DNA of 64,000 nt from Acanthosoma haemorrhoidale (GCA_930367205.1 OV884011.1:125197910-125261909); one strand, 5' to 3'. Positions 1 through 12,840 are shown, numbered from the stretch's first letter. Notes: generated from the sequence alone by a model not told the origin. Made by a program: numbers and translations.

Positions 1-364
1 CCCTTCCAAGTTCATAAAATTCCATAGTAACCTATCCAACCACCCTAATTCCCTAGCACAGTCATTGCACTGCACCACTCGCCACTATAATCTCGGAGAT
101 TAAAACGGCAGTGGCCTCGTGACCTGCTATAACTAAGTGATAGTGGGAGTCCTGGCAATGGCCAGGTCCTCTAATCATGTCCTGAGCGTCTGTGGCTCTC
201 ACGCTCTTGGCCAGCCTTCGCTTGCTCTTATCCAGTGACGGGGTTGACGTATGAGCGTGGGGGACTCCCCAAGACTTATGGGGGCCTCTGGGCTGTTTGT
301 AAATATTGTATGAATGAGCGAGTGAATGATGAATTGTAAATATGGTATGAATGATAACTATATA

Positions 365-413
<49 letters not shown>

Positions 414-480
414 GATAAATATAATGATTATCTCAATTACTTATTGCCTAATAAAAAGGCAGATTGTAATTTTATATTAA
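1..480 (+). mobile_element. Jockey-like LINE 3' end, family A, cut by window edge
   Basis: The first bases read PSKFIKFHSNLSNHPNSLAQ, the C-terminal tail of a Jockey-type ORF2. A 3' UTR follows, shared with 36680-37112 (CAATCATGTCCTGAG-like, GAGCGTGGGG, CTCTGGGCTGTTTGTAAATA). The tail block around AATTACTTATTGCC and AAGGCAGATTGTAATT ends near 480. A (TAA)n microsatellite interrupts it. Confidence 0.7.
368..413 (+). repeat. (TAA)n microsatellite
   Basis: About 14 TAA/ATA triplets inside the LINE 3' UTR. Confidence 0.95.
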
Positions 481-572
481 TAAAAATTGTTCCAAGTGGA
501 TTGTTTTACTAGGTCATTAAAAAAATTACAGTTAACAAAATAACACATTATAATTTAGGGTGTAAATATATA

Positions 573-608
573 TATATATAATCCTTTATTGTGCTAAAAT
601 TACAATCT
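573..608 (-). repeat. LINE family A 3' tail, inverted fragment
   Basis: CTTTATTGTGCTAAAATTAC followed by AATCTGCCTTTTT is the inverse of the family A tail (AAGGCAGATTGTAATT..CACAATAAAG), about 100 bp from the plus-strand copy. Confidence 0.55.
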
Positions 609-960
609 GCCTTTTTGAGGGTGTAAATATATAATTCATATTTTGATAATAATTAATTGATGAATGACCCATCATTATTTTTCACGAGACAGTTTTTATT
701 TTTAGTACCACGAAAAGCTGGATCGAATTACTTTACAAAATACGCTTCTAACTCAAACGCAGGATTAATTCAAATGGTTAAATAAATGAAATTAAATTTA
801 AAAATTATTTTTTAAAGATGATAAGGTAATACAAATTACCTTTAAACACATTAAAATCTTTAACTGTTCAATATCATAGAAAAATAATTATTGTTTTATC
901 AACAGCTTTATAATGCTTACTTTATATATAATATTTATAATCTTGTTAAGAACAAGTAAA

Positions 961-1250
961 AGGGGCTCGAGCAGAACTGTATGCCTGCCTCGTGACTTCA
1001 TGGAAGTCACTGATGGTTCCTGTTATTTTTAAGTAAGCAACCGCATCCCTTCAAGACCTCCCTCCCTACTTCTGAGAATCTTATCCTCTTCTTATAGATA
1101 TATGTCTCAGCTTTAGCCCCAGATCCCACTCGTCCCTAGACCTACCACCCAGTATGTAGTAACGTAACTCTTAATATTTGTTTATACCAGTGTTATGCTT
1201 GTACTTTAAAATAAAGCTTTTCTTTCTTTTCTCTTAAAAGCCTCTCCTTT
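961..1250 (+). repeat. Dispersed 3'-end repeat, family C, copy 1
   Basis: About 290 bp with GACTTCATGGAAGTCA (itself a palindrome), AGTAAGCAACCGCATCCCT, CCCAGTATGTAGTAACG and AATAAAGCTTTTC. Repeated 810 bp downstream and again at 34.3 kb. Contains AATAAA near its end, as for a retroposon 3' UTR. Confidence 0.75.
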
Positions 1251-1770
1251 ACAAAGATTATTTAACTTACAAGTAATTAATAAAATTTCGTATATTTAGC
1301 TTGGATAGAGGATACACAAAGATCACAATATGTAGCCAGCCTTAAGCCTAAAAACATCAGAATAGCCAGAATAACATCCAGATATATGTCCTCTTCTTAA
1401 TTAACAGCTGTTAAAATTATATAAATATACGCTTATTTTGAAATAAATAGTGAATACCATGAATTAGCAATATCTCATGAACAGCAATATCCTTTTTAAG
1501 TATTACTTGAAAAGCAAGCTGAATTTTGCCTTTGTGAGCGCTGCAGTATTTTTGGCGAGGAAGTAGTTTTCTTAACGGTCTATTTTAGGGACACAGTTAA
1601 TTTACAGTTTAAAGCATATGTCATTCAGTATTTGCTATTGCTAAACTGGTGCATAATTTTAGATAATACGCAATGTTTAAACATAACTGTGAACTGTACA
1701 TAAAAATTCATGACACCAATAGTTATATACGTAATGCTAAGAATATTATAATCCTAATATTATATATAAG

Positions 1771-2065
1771 GCTAAAAGCCCCTTCTAGTGTATACTGCTT
1801 CGGGACTTCATGGAAGTCATGGTGTTTCTTGTTATTTTTTTAGTAAGCGACTGCATCCCTCCCCGAAACAACCCTTCTCATGTACACATATGTCTCAGCT
1901 TTAGTTCCAGTTCACACTTGTCTCCCACACTAGTCCCTAATACCCCTCCGACCCAGTATGTAGTATAATAACTCTTAATATTTGTATATACCAGTGTTTT
2001 GCTTGTACTTTATAATAAAGCTTTTCTTTCTTTTCTTTTAAAATACTCTCCTCTACAAAGATTAT
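1771..2065 (+). repeat. Dispersed 3'-end repeat, family C, copy 2
   Basis: Second copy in the same orientation, with GACTTCATGGAAGTCATGG, AGTAAGCGACTGCATCCCT and AATAAAGCTTTTCTTTC. The two copies could be separate insertions or a local duplication; flanks do not match over any length I can see. Confidence 0.75.
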
Positions 2066-2069
2066 TTAA

Positions 2070-5000
2070 CTAATCAAACAATATGTCTTGGTACGGGACC
2101 AGCTATTTTTAGGTGAATATTGGCTTATTTTAGCGACTAAAGGTTCGAGGATAGGGTTATTTTATTATTGAAGGGGGAGGGGCAATAATGAGTAGAAGCG
2201 TTTAAAAAAAAAAAAATGTGTCAATTGGGAGGACATGGACCACTTGCAATATTAGATCAGAGAAAATATTGTCCTAGATATTTTTGCCTACGCTCACAGC
2301 CAAGCCATTAGTATGCTTGCAATTACTTACGTTGGTCACATCACACAATGGTACGTTTTTATGCTAATATTTATGTATTGACATTAAAGGTGTAGAATTA
2401 TAATAATATTTATTTTCCTGGGACTATGTGACTTACGAAAAAATATGTATTTACTATCAAGTGGGTTCTATGACAGTACCGGTCCCCACTAAAATTTACA
2501 TTGTGCAGAGAAATAAAATAACACGAAATAAGAAAAAGTATAACAAAGATGTAGACATGCATAAAAAAGACACTTATGAAGTTTTAAAACTGTTAAATAA
2601 ATCTAGAACTTGCCTCAAAAATAAAATATCTACACATAGCCCAGAAAAAATATGGAAAAAAAAATGTAAATATTATACAAATGAACATATATTTAAGATT
2701 AAAACTTTAAATGTAAGTTATGAAATGTATTTATTTTATTAACAGCAATCTTATTTTTGGTTACCTCAACTTAAGGAAAAAATAGTTTGAAAAACTATAA
2801 ATTAGAAGGATGAACTTTGAGCAGGAATTTGAGAGTGAGCTCTGGGCCCAAAGATAACGCTTTGGAGCTGGGGCTTTGGCTCAGACAGTGTTGAAGTTGC
2901 GGCTATATGAGAAATCACCAGATCAACCTGGTGATAACCAGTAACGTTGGCCTACCAACTTATTAGTGCCAACATTGACGACCTCAATCTTGTTCTTGAC
3001 TCTTTCGCACAGACCTTTCCTTTGACATCACCGCCCTGCGGTTGTCTTTCAACTCTCCTCGACTGGCTGACAACAACGTGAATACAAACCTGAATTCCTT
3101 TATTCACTCAACATTGATTAATCCTTATTTATTTATCACTGCGGCTATTTATAATTACAGAAATTACGATTCTATAATTAAAGGAATAATTATCTAAATT
3201 TTAATTTCATACCTAGAGGTTTACATTTATTTTTAAATTATTTCAGTGTATATATTTTTTACGAATACTCGTTGGAATAGTAAATCTTATTTATAATTAT
3301 TCTAATCAGGCCTGGTATTAAAAGGTTGTTATTAATTAATTTTAAAACTAACTGCAGTAACATTGGGTCTAAAATTTTTTTTTAAGTTTATTGTGATTTG
3401 TTATAAAATCTAGTTTACTGTTTATTTATTTGTTTTTTTACATCCGTTATATTTTTTTGTTCAGTTCATGTTTTTGCAATAGAACCCTCATGAGTTTGAG
3501 TTACCACTTGGAGGATTTCAACTCTTTACGGATAACTAAGCGTAAACAAATATACGTTCACACTAACTCAAAATTTGTCTCAAATATAAATATGTAAATA
3601 TCTATTTTCTTACATTTAAACATAAAAAAAAAATGAAAATACCATACATGAAGTAGATGTGCACTAATAAAAGTACCCAACATAATTTAATTAATAAGAA
3701 TGTAGTAAAAGTATCATGGGTTTGTGTCATCATGACTTATTATAGTATTATCAATTTTTGGAGGAAGGAAATATATTTTATCTCAATCTATATATTTATG
3801 ATATAATTAAAATGATTCTCATTCTAAATTTTAAAAAAATTTCTTTCATTCATTTCAAATCAATTTAAAAAATAATAAAATAAAATGGTTCTCATATTTT
3901 AATTCAAATATTACTACACTCGACAACTCTTAACTTGCCATTCAATAAACCATTAATATTATCGATCGGGTATGGGTCGTCAGTAATTATTAATTATAAA
4001 CTCTTCACATTCCCGAAGGGAGAGGGTTCACTTTCAATGACATTCGAGTTTGTATAAATTGAAACATTAAAACTAAACAATCGATTTATAAATTTCCCAT
4101 ATTCACAAACAAGAAGAAACAGAAAGAAGATTCAACTGAGAAACTGACTGCTTGGCAGAGTTGCCTATTTACTTCGGGAGTAACGCCCTCATTTGCCCTA
4201 TAAACAGCATGGGATATGCCCGGGGCTACCCACATCAATTGTAGGAAGCCACAATTGACATTGAATGCCATGACATTTTATTACTTCCTCAATTAACAAT
4301 GGACAGACGAAAATACACGATCATAAGATCAGATCCTTTGGAGGATTTTAACTATAAACTTTATGCTTATAGAAACCTAATGATTTTACATATTACAATT
4401 CATTTTTAAATTCATTAAAAAGTAAAAATAATTACAAAAAAAATGATTTATACCAATTTTGTAATTGATCTATTATAGTTCGATTAGTGGGACACCTCAA
4501 GCTTTTCCCGCCTAGTCCGGTCCCAATAGGCTAAATCAAGAGTGATTATTAACAATTTCTGAACATAAATGAACAAAAATTGTTACTTCTTTTGTTTAAA
4601 CAGATTGCACACATAATGATAAAATGTAAGGATACTGATACTAACATCATCATTATGTAAGCATAATGATAAAATACACACATAATGATTAAATTATTTT
4701 ATTTTATTAGAGAAGTTTAATGAAATTCTCTAAATTCATTTCATGTGATAATGGTTTTTCTACGGGATCACTAGATATCGATTTTACCACCAGATGAAGC
4801 ATATTTATGTAGCCAATTTCAAATTTAAGGAGCGCGTTTTCTTTTTTCAGTGATTAAACGTAACAAGTCGACGTCAAGTCGGGCTGCCGGGGTCAGCACG
4901 CATTCGTGTTTAATTGCGTGCTTATAATCCTTGTTCTGTTGATTAAAGCATTATTATTTTGTTTATTTTTATAAAATTTACACCAAAGTATGTGCCGCCC

Positions 5001-5530
5001 TGGGGGGAACGTTCCATATGTAATATTAGTAATTTATTTTTTTAATATGTTAGTATAAATATAATATTTTTGAGCTAAAAGCTTTCCACATCATTCTATT
5101 GGCATAAAGCTTACGACTGATCAAACTGTCCTCATTATCGCTTGATTAGTCTAATTACTTGAAATATAATCCTTAGTATAATTTAAGATTTGTAAGAAGA
5201 GCCTGTAAGTCTTCCTAACAATAAAATTTCCTCGTATGTAACATAGTCAAATCTGACAGTTGATCTGTGAATCTAAACTTTTTTTAGAGAGTTCTTTGAC
5301 AGTGGACGTAAGTATGATCCAGTTGATTGGAAATTCAAGTTGGGTATATTTTTGTTAAAAAGTAATTCAAGTTCAGTATCTATTAGCTAACACATTCCGT
5401 CAAATTTTAAACTTCTTTCGCTAAAAGCTTATTAAGATTAATAGTTCTATTTCTCCTCATGATTAAATTTAAAGATGTTAAATTCAAAGGTATGCCAAAA
5501 AAAATATACATTTGAATAGGTTTATTCTTT
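2070..5530. other. AT-rich non-coding span
   Basis: No gene or named element. One locally GC-richer patch (2820-3120) contains the perfect inverted repeat ATCACCAG/CTGGTGAT at 2916-2937. Confidence 0.5.
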
Positions 5531-5538
5531 TTAACAGG

Positions 5539-6090
5539 TGTCGGGTCGTCTTGCCTGGTTACCCTAGCCCTGGTGACAAGTGAGGGTTGTTTGAGTTTAT
5601 AACCTGGACAATCGTTTCATGACGGCTTTACTATCTGACTCCATTTTTTGATAGGTATGTGCCTCGACAATGCACTATGTTCAGGAGAAGAGGTATAGGG
5701 TAGGTAGGTAGGTAGTTTGTGTGGTCTTGGAATGACATTAACACTCGGTATCTGAGGGTAGGCGAAATCCGTCCGGATCCCAAAGGCGAGTGTGAACCGG
5801 AGAGAGGCAAGAGTTTGCAGGGTTACGACAACTGTTGTCCACTAGGGAGAGTTCTCTCCCAAGGAGGTGCTAGATTTAGCGAGACGAAGGCAGAGATTCC
5901 CACTAGGAATGTGTGGGGTCTGACAACGCCGGACTAAAACGTAGCGAGGTGAGGACAGAAGAGATGCAGAGGTTTTTCATAAAGTAGCAGTCAAGTTTCA
6001 GAGTTTCAAGCAGGAGCCACAAGCCAGTGTAGTTGTCAGCTAAATCACCGGCTTAAATACACAGCTAGCCTCTCACCGAATCATTCCCCA
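5539..6090 (+). mobile_element. 5' part of LTR-T family copy
   Basis: Starts TGTCGGGTCGTC at 5539 and stays alignable with the 18732 copy through GGTATGTGCC, CCGTCCGGATCCCAAAG and CAAGGAGGTGCTAG, then to about GAATCATT near 6090. The 3' end GCGGTCGCTACA is missing, so it is truncated. A short GGTA repeat occurs at 5698-5713. Confidence 0.75.
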
Positions 6091-6099
6091 GCAGTGGAC

Positions 6100-6806
6100 A
6101 TCCCATTTTTAGAGGACATGATAGAAGAGAGCACATCAATCTTTTATATTTAAGTGCTATGTGAAGCTGGTTTTAAATATCTAAGCTTCATTTTTTGTCA
6201 AAGCCAAGGGATTTATTTAACCATTGTAATATTCTACAGTATGTAAAAATAATTTAGTTAGGAAATAGGCATTTATACGTAATAGTCCGATCATTCGCTC
6301 AACCATTGTTTCAGGTCATTCAGTTCGTTGCAAAAGCAAACGGCGTGTCCTTTGTAGATTGGCCGGTGGCTGCTTCCATTCCTTGATGCGGTCTGTGGTT
6401 GCGCCTCCACCCGGGCCTGCAATGATTCTGCTGGCAGTACTGCTCACCTGCAAAATAGTTGACGACAACTTTTGTATCATAAAATAAGGTCTACTGGGAA
6501 AACTAATCTAGAAAAAAAATAACTAACTCTACTTACAAGTAGATTTCTAAGTCAACGAAGAGGAATCCAAATATATTTAATTAGAATATTAGTGAATTTT
6601 TAAGCGGATACAAAACCCCTCGTTTGTGAGCATACTAGTTCCCGGCTATGTGCTGGCGAGACGGCCTTCGCACATCTTCCCTCTTTATGACCCCATTCTT
6701 TGAATGTTTCAGTCACAGATGATAGATCATAAATGAGCTTGAGTAATATTATTTTAGTCAAGTATATAATTAATATAGTATATAGAAAAAATATCATCTG
6801 CATTGA

Positions 6807-6846
<40 letters not shown>

Positions 6847-8040
6847 AATATATTAACGTTGCTAAATAGTTGGGGATTCATAAAGGGGTTCAGATCGAGC
6901 AAGGAAGAAGATTGCTTGTAGTTATGAAAGATCCTATTATAATATACAATGATTATTGGAGCGTTGAAATATTATAACAGAAACTTTGTCATAACATTTT
7001 CGGGTCAAAACGTGACATCGATATTACATATTTCATGACCTGCGATCCGCATAAATATTTAATCATTAAAAAAAGGGAAGCGCCTCCGTTTCGAATTAAG
7101 CTTGAAATACAGAATCGAGTGTAAAATACAGAGGGTTTTTCGATTTACCAAAGTTAGCGGATAAGGAGTTCGAATTATTAAGGAATACGAATTATCAAGA
7201 GCCGAAGTAATTGGCTCCAAAAAACATTTTGTAATTTGAACAACAGTTCTTGATTTGAAGATGATAATTTCTTATAGGTTATTATTCTAGGTCCCACTTG
7301 TCACTAAAATAATTAAAGATGTCTGTCGAATTAACTGGTTGCTTCGCCGTCAAAAATTTATATTACTTTTTTTTTAATGTCAAGAGAAATCACTTTTTCA
7401 AGAATTTATTTTTTTCCTTATACAATATAGGAAGCCACATAACTAAATTAACTAGCATATATTTCCCATATTTTATGTTTTATTAATTGTTTTGATAAAC
7501 TATTATTGTCGTTACAGGGACACCCTAAAACAACACTTCGTTATCTATAAACCAATTCTTGTATCGCATAACAGTTGAGATGTTGTAGTTTTAATAGTTA
7601 TGTATTCCCACGTCGATAATAGGATTTCAAATTTAATCCTAATTCAATCCAATCGTCAATCAATCAAGAATTCTCTAAACTTATTTTGATTATGGAATGA
7701 GCAATAATATGCTACTAAAAGTACGTAAGTAACTACCGTGAGCCACTACCTTTTATTTATAGTAGTTGTAATAATCAATAACTCAAATTTTTCACAGCTA
7801 AACATAAAAGTTAAAAACGGTAACAATATACTATGGATTGCTTGCTAAATGGTGCGTATCGCGGAAGTACTCCAACTTTTATGCATTATATAAGTTGTCA
7901 CTTCAAAAACTTCCCTGGGCTGCTAGTGTATATTTATTTACTCCTGTAAGACGTGAAACAATATTTAGATTATTTATAACGGCAATGGGTGGAACTAAAT
8001 TCTAAGTAAATATATCAAACACTGGATTGAAATATGAATA
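6100..8040. other. AT-rich span, one short GC-richer patch
   Basis: 6320-6450 is GC-richer and preceded on the minus strand by a possible acceptor (TATTTTGCAG), but no frame is recognisable. Otherwise AT-rich without features. Confidence 0.4.
6808..6842. repeat. (TA)n microsatellite
   Basis: About 16 TA dinucleotides. Confidence 0.95.
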
Positions 8041-8043
8041 ACT

Positions 8044-8590
8044 GTTAAGGCGACAAAACAAAATTGTTGGTTAATGAATTGTGCTAGTATTGCAACCACA
8101 TTACCTTACATACAGTTTTCTCATTCCTATATAATGAGACACAACTTAGATTAATAATACGGAATAATTTCAGAAGAAATTATAGCATGCTTTTTTCTTC
8201 CTTTTTTTTTTTTAAATATCCACTTGTTATTAAAAATGATGGGATTCAATATAGATTATGTAAATGAATCTATTTATAATGTAACATTGATATATAAATG
8301 TTAAGACGACCAAAAAAAATTCTTGGTTAATGCATTGTAATAGTATTGCAACCTTTACCTTACAGTTTTCTCCATAATTTCTATACAATGAGACAGCACA
8401 ACTCAGATTAATAGTAAGGAATAACTTCAGGACAAATTATAGTATGCTTTAGAATTTTTTCCCCACCATATCCCCTTGTTATTACAAATTATGGAAATCC
8501 GTATAGACTACATCAATGAATCTATTTACAATAGGTAAAATTATTAGCTTGGCTACATTTTTAATAACTTTACATTGATATTTGTGATTG
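8044..8590 (+). repeat. Diverged tandem duplication, period about 256 bp
   Basis: GTTAAGGCGAC at 8044 and GTTAAGACGAC at 8300 start two parallel copies. Each contains CTTGGTTAATG-type text, TAGTATTGCAACC, CCTTACA.AGTTTTCTC, ATGAGACA, CAGATTAATA, ATTATAG.ATGCTTT, CTTGTTATTA, and AATGAATCTATTTA. Substitutions and small indels throughout show an old duplication. Confidence 0.75.
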
Positions 8591-8629
8591 TTACAAAAGT
8601 ATAATGTACATTATACATTGATTGTCTAA

Positions 8630-9165
8630 ACATGTTTAAAGGTGGGGCTCACCTTATGAATCATAGACCTTAAACTAACAACAAAATCTTAACCTAATTC
8701 TCCCCTAACCTAAGTCTGTTTCCATCGATGCAGGAACGATGGTTGGGTCATAGGTCATAAACACTGGGTTTGCTAGGTGGTGCAACGAGTCAAAAAACTT
8801 GATTTGTGTCCGGTGGATAGACTCACCCACCGACGGCACACCAAACAACGGGTGCAGGTCGGCGTTGTTTAACCTCTCGAGAGATGCATATCTGACCACT
8901 TCTCTCATAATCCCATTTTGAAATTGACTTTTAGCTGTATTGTCAGCCCAGTGAGTATATAGGGCACCATCAAAGCCACATCAGAGCTGGCCCGAGGACA
9001 CATTTATATATCATCAGTTAAGACGAAGCGACAGGTTGGGTGAAGTTAGCAAGTACGAAAGCCGGTAAGACGTGCGTAGTACCTTTTTTTATTTCGTTAC
9101 TAAAATGGGTAGAAAACGAATATGCCTATCCATTTTTATACCCAAATAGCGCATTGAGAAAGCCG
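8630..9165 (-). pseudogene. Jockey-like LINE ORF2 C-terminal fragment, family B
   Basis: The minus strand reads, in broken frames, a region ending in GIMREVVRYASLERLNNADL, HPLFGVPSVGES, and THQ-like QIKFFDSLHHLANPVF. These align with the better copy at 35549-36004 (MKVVRGTSFEQRSNSELHEV, HINFFDSLQYLTNPVF). Upstream text near 9000-9130 holds the preceding LSLRLK region in decayed form. Confidence 0.7.
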
Positions 9166-9169
9166 GTGC

Positions 9170-10660
9170 ATTCTCTTATAGTATAGGATTTTGATAAGGC
9201 TTTTTTCTCCTTTTGGAGGAAGAAGCTTTTGAAGTTTGTTGTTTTTCCCCCCCCCAAGCTCTCAAACTTATAAAAAATAGGATGTGGGATTTTAGTTGCA
9301 ACGCAATATCAAAAATCATTTAAAGATTTATTGTATATTTACCGGGAGGGGATACTTGGATATACTAAATTTTATTGTATTATTTCATTATCAATCAAAA
9401 AACTCGAGAGTAATCTGGGCTCATAAAATTATCTAACCATTACGGTGTATAAATGTGAACGTATGTTGTCGGTGAAGTGAGTTATTTTTCGAAGGTCCCT
9501 AGGTTGATATGCTGCGTTCCCGGTTAGGGTAGGTCGAAGACTGGTACAAGACTCAAAGACTACCTAGGGGCTCTGTCTGTGGCAGACACAGTACTTAAAT
9601 ACCAAACAGATCTGGCCTGGTTGGACCGGTGAAGAGATAGGAGAACCTCTAATCCGCCTACTATTTATGTCATCGATTCGTGTCTACGTCATATTTTCCA
9701 CAAGCCATGTTGTCCCTTGTCTTCGGGAACGCTCACGTTCTCCATTTTCTTCCGCTTAGAGCAATAGGCCCGATAAAGGAAGGCCCTTGCCCCCCCCCCC
9801 ATAAGTCCAACCTGACCCCTACTTGCTGAGAGTGGATACTTATCGTCGTAGGATATGGTCCCTAGGTTTTTTTTGCCTAGGTTAGGTAGTTCTTTTTCCA
9901 GGTGAGGTTTCATTAGATTATCTTAATTCCATGCCCATGGGGTTTAATTGGCCCCAATTATTTTTATTGTTCCCGTTTCCAACCCAATCCTTCACTAGGT
10001 TCACCCTTTTTTTTTTTCGTTTTTGGATCGACTGATCCAAGCGTATGACTATACGCCACAATAAAAGTAAAATCTCTCATGTTTAACCAATCTGACTTAG
10101 GTATGAAGGATATACGTATTTCTTTGTGTTGTATTTTTTCATCACTTTATTTTATTACATCCTTTATTTAATATCTCGTTACATGATATGGGTCGCAGCA
10201 ATATATTAATATAACGATATATAATAGCCAGAGTTATTAAAGATTTCTCGACCTTTTGAACCGTTATTTATCAAAGAGTTTGACTTCCATGATGTTATCT
10301 GATGTGCTATTGAGGGGGTTTAGGCCGTGACCCGTCGATGGTGTTATTCTCTAATCAGTAACGTTTTGACGTGCATGAGACCATTATTGAACAAATACTG
10401 ATTTCATAGAGTTATTTACAACTCCAGAACAGGAGAAATTGGGTATTTTCCATTAACATGCGCATGTGATTTTGTAAGCTGATGTTTTTTTGTATATCCT
10501 CTAACACTAATGATTTCAATGTTAGTGTCCTTTCCTCCCCTAATAGAAGACGTTATACTTCCAAATAGAAAAGTGCTGTCTGACGTCAACTTGTTATTGT
10601 TTTCGACTTCAGTGATCATAAAAAGGAATTAAATTATATTCTAGAACATAAAGTTTGGCT
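9170..10660. other. Mixed-composition span, no gene identified
   Basis: 9470-9920 is GC-richer with repeated CCTAGG words and an 11-C run (9790-9800), likely degraded mobile DNA. Nothing I can assign. Confidence 0.4.
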
Positions 10661-10669
10661 AGGTAACAC

Positions 10670-10800
10670 AAAAAAACGATATCTAATGTCGTTGCAGACA
10701 GAAATAGCAAAGAGGTTGAAAGAAGGAAGAAAAACCTTTGGGATGGTCAACCCGGTACTGTGGAGCAGTGCGAAAGTGGGAAATGTACTTTTATCCCACT
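10670..10800 (+). other. Possible LINE ORF scrap
   Basis: The plus strand reads LQTEIAKRLKEGRKTFGMVN followed by PVLWSSAKVG, which resembles the late-RT region of insect LINE ORF2 (RxxxGxxAFxxLxxVLWS). Too short to be sure. Confidence 0.3.
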
Positions 10801-10849
10801 TTGGAAAATATTGGCAACTAAAGATCTAAAAAAATCGATTTAGCCCATC

Positions 10850-10998
10850 AGGGAACAATAATTCTGTAAGGGTAAAAGGGGATAAGTGGCATTTTTTATT
10901 ACTTTCGGAAACACACACAAAAAATTAGAATCGTTTCCCGGAAGTAGTAAAAAATGTACTTATCCCCAGTCAGGAATTATGATGTCCCCAAGGGGGGA
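10850..10998. repeat. Fold-back inverted repeat
   Basis: Arm GGGGATAAGTGGCATTTTTT continuing to GGAAAC (10878-10912) pairs with 10933-10967 (inverse GGGGATAAGTACATTTTTTA..). The loop is 20 bp. Outer sequences (GGGAACAATAATTCTG and inverse GGGGACATCATAATTCCTG) extend the pairing. No coding content. A fold-back MITE or hairpin transcript are the options. Confidence 0.65.
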
Positions 10999-11131
10999 GG
11001 ACGCCTACCGCGGGTAGGGTTGTAGTGACCCTAGCCGCTGTCCGGCGATTGTAAAGAAAGAGATAAAATGGGTGGACCTGTGGTCTTTGACCTTTGCTGG
11101 CGGCCGGGTCGGTGGGCACCTTTATTCGTAT

Positions 11132-11545
11132 TGATGTGACTCCATGAGATCTTAGAAGGCGTGCCCCGACAAAGCACTATGTTCAGGAGAAGAGGAACAG
11201 GGTAGGTATTATAGGTAGTTTATGTGGCCATGAAATGAACAGAAATTCACACTCGATATCTAAGGGTAAGCGAAAACCGTTCAGATCCCAAAGGCGTGTG
11301 TGAACTGGAGAGAGGCAGTCTGGATCACTGGCGGAGACACTACTAGGTAAAGTTCGTAGGGCCCCAGATGACCGTCGTCGGCAAGGAAGAAATCTCTTCC
11401 AAGGAGATGCTAGTTTGAGCGAGACGAAGGCAGAGCATCCCACTAGGAAGGTCTGACAACGCTTGACTAAAACATGGCAAGGTTAGGAAAGAGAGATGCA
11501 GAGGTAGTTGAATAAGAAAGCCATGGTTTGAGTAGAGCAGCAAGC
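11132..11545 (+). mobile_element. Partial LTR-T family copy
   Basis: Aligns with the family from GACTCCAT through GTGCCCCGACAAAGCACTAT, GATCCCAAAGGCG and GAAATCTCTTCCAAGGAGAT, ending in the region before the GA microsatellite. It shares a variant segment (TAGTTGAATAAGAAAGCCAT) with the minus-strand copy at 14150-14590, so the two belong to one subfamily. Confidence 0.65.
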
Positions 11546-11561
11546 AACAATACACACAGAG

Positions 11562-11562
<1 letters not shown>

Positions 11563-11641
<79 letters not shown>
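11563..11641 (+). repeat. (GA)n microsatellite
   Basis: Nearly pure GA dinucleotides over about 78 bp, abutting the T-rich 3' end of the LINE fragment. Confidence 0.95.
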
Positions 11642-11643
<2 letters not shown>

Positions 11644-12060
11644 TTTCTTTATTGATAAGTATATAATGAACAAAAATAAATAAATAAAAGTGAATTTACA
11701 TATTTCTCCTCGTGCTACATACACAGATCCATTCAAAGGAGTGCATAAATATAATGCATTCTTTTTGAAGTTAAAAGTCCAATAAAAACACATACACACA
11801 CTAGGCGATGAGGCTCACCTTCAGCTTAATGTTGAATGCCACAAATTGGGCTGCTTATATAGGCAGGTAGGCCGGCGATGGGGGATTGCCCCCGCCACGG
11901 CACCTGGTGCCTGCGGCTGTTTCGAACACTAGCTTCCCCCTCTATTAACTGACGATTTATGGTTTTTATTATTAAAATATGGAAACATGGGTGGATATTT
12001 TCTGGAACGAGAAGAGGGGAACTTCTAATTATTCGTAATGAAGAGGTTGACACAACATCC
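11641..12060 (-). mobile_element. Jockey-like LINE 3' end, family B, minus strand
   Basis: TTCTTTATTGATAAGTATAT, TCTCCTCGTGCTACATACAC and CTAGGCGATGAGGCTCACCT match the 3' UTR of 35281-35500 closely. Beyond it, text up to about 12060 (GCTTATATAGGCAGGTAGG) matches in inverse the segment at 12660-12700. Confidence 0.65.
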
Positions 12061-12840
12061 CCTTTTACCCCAGCTCCACAGAAATAACAAAATGATAAAA
12101 ATCGTTCAGGATGTTGCGTAACTGCTTCTTGATATGAAGGCTATGGGTTCCCAAAACCCTTAATGGAAAGTTAATTTATTTCATTTCCACAAATAGAGAT
12201 TGGTGGCTGCCAGTAGGATCTCCCCCCTTTCAGCCCTTTTATTAATTATAGTCGGTAATCCGGTCTTAACAATTATTTGGTGAAGAGACCAGCTATTGAC
12301 TGGGATCTCAATCGAAATGGGATAGTCTAGTTCGAAGGGTACCAGAACAGAAATCAGAAGGTCCCTGATCTAACCTGAACTATTTTACTGTCATTCTCTG
12401 TAACAAATAATCATAAATATTCTTAAGGGCTCTTGGCTCTGTTTCAGGCCCATCAGTACAGGTTAAACATACGTATTCTGCTGACAACCTCAACGCATTT
12501 TTGACAGTTCTCCTTTTTTTCGATATGAAAAACATAGTGATAAACCCTGTTGAACCACTAACTTCAGAAAATATGCTCCTGTTTCCATATTTTAATAATA
12601 AAAATCTTTAAAAGGTGTCCGTTTAGAGAGGTGGAAACTAGGGCAAGGAACAGCTGAAGCCCCCTAGAGGGCACGGTGGGGCTACCCCCGCCTCTCACCT
12701 GCCTATATATATGAGGCCCAGGGTCGGTGCTGGGACAAACCCGGTGTTTAACACTATAACCCCCGCTCCGTTCCCCCATCGATGGCAGGACGCTGTCGTG
12801 GCTGGAACACTCTAGTCCTAGGTTCTAGGTAGAGATTTAG

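Noticed and set aside
2428..2742. 104-codon open frame on the plus strand
   Set aside because: Lys/Tyr/Ile/Asn-rich product as expected from AT-rich DNA; no motif, no splice context.
6300..6460. Possible terminal exon on the minus strand after TATTTTGCAG
   Set aside because: All three frames are short and match no family; the GC-rich patch alone is not enough.
11467..11799. Open frame with long Ser-Leu repeats
   Set aside because: Produced by the GA microsatellite read on the other strand.
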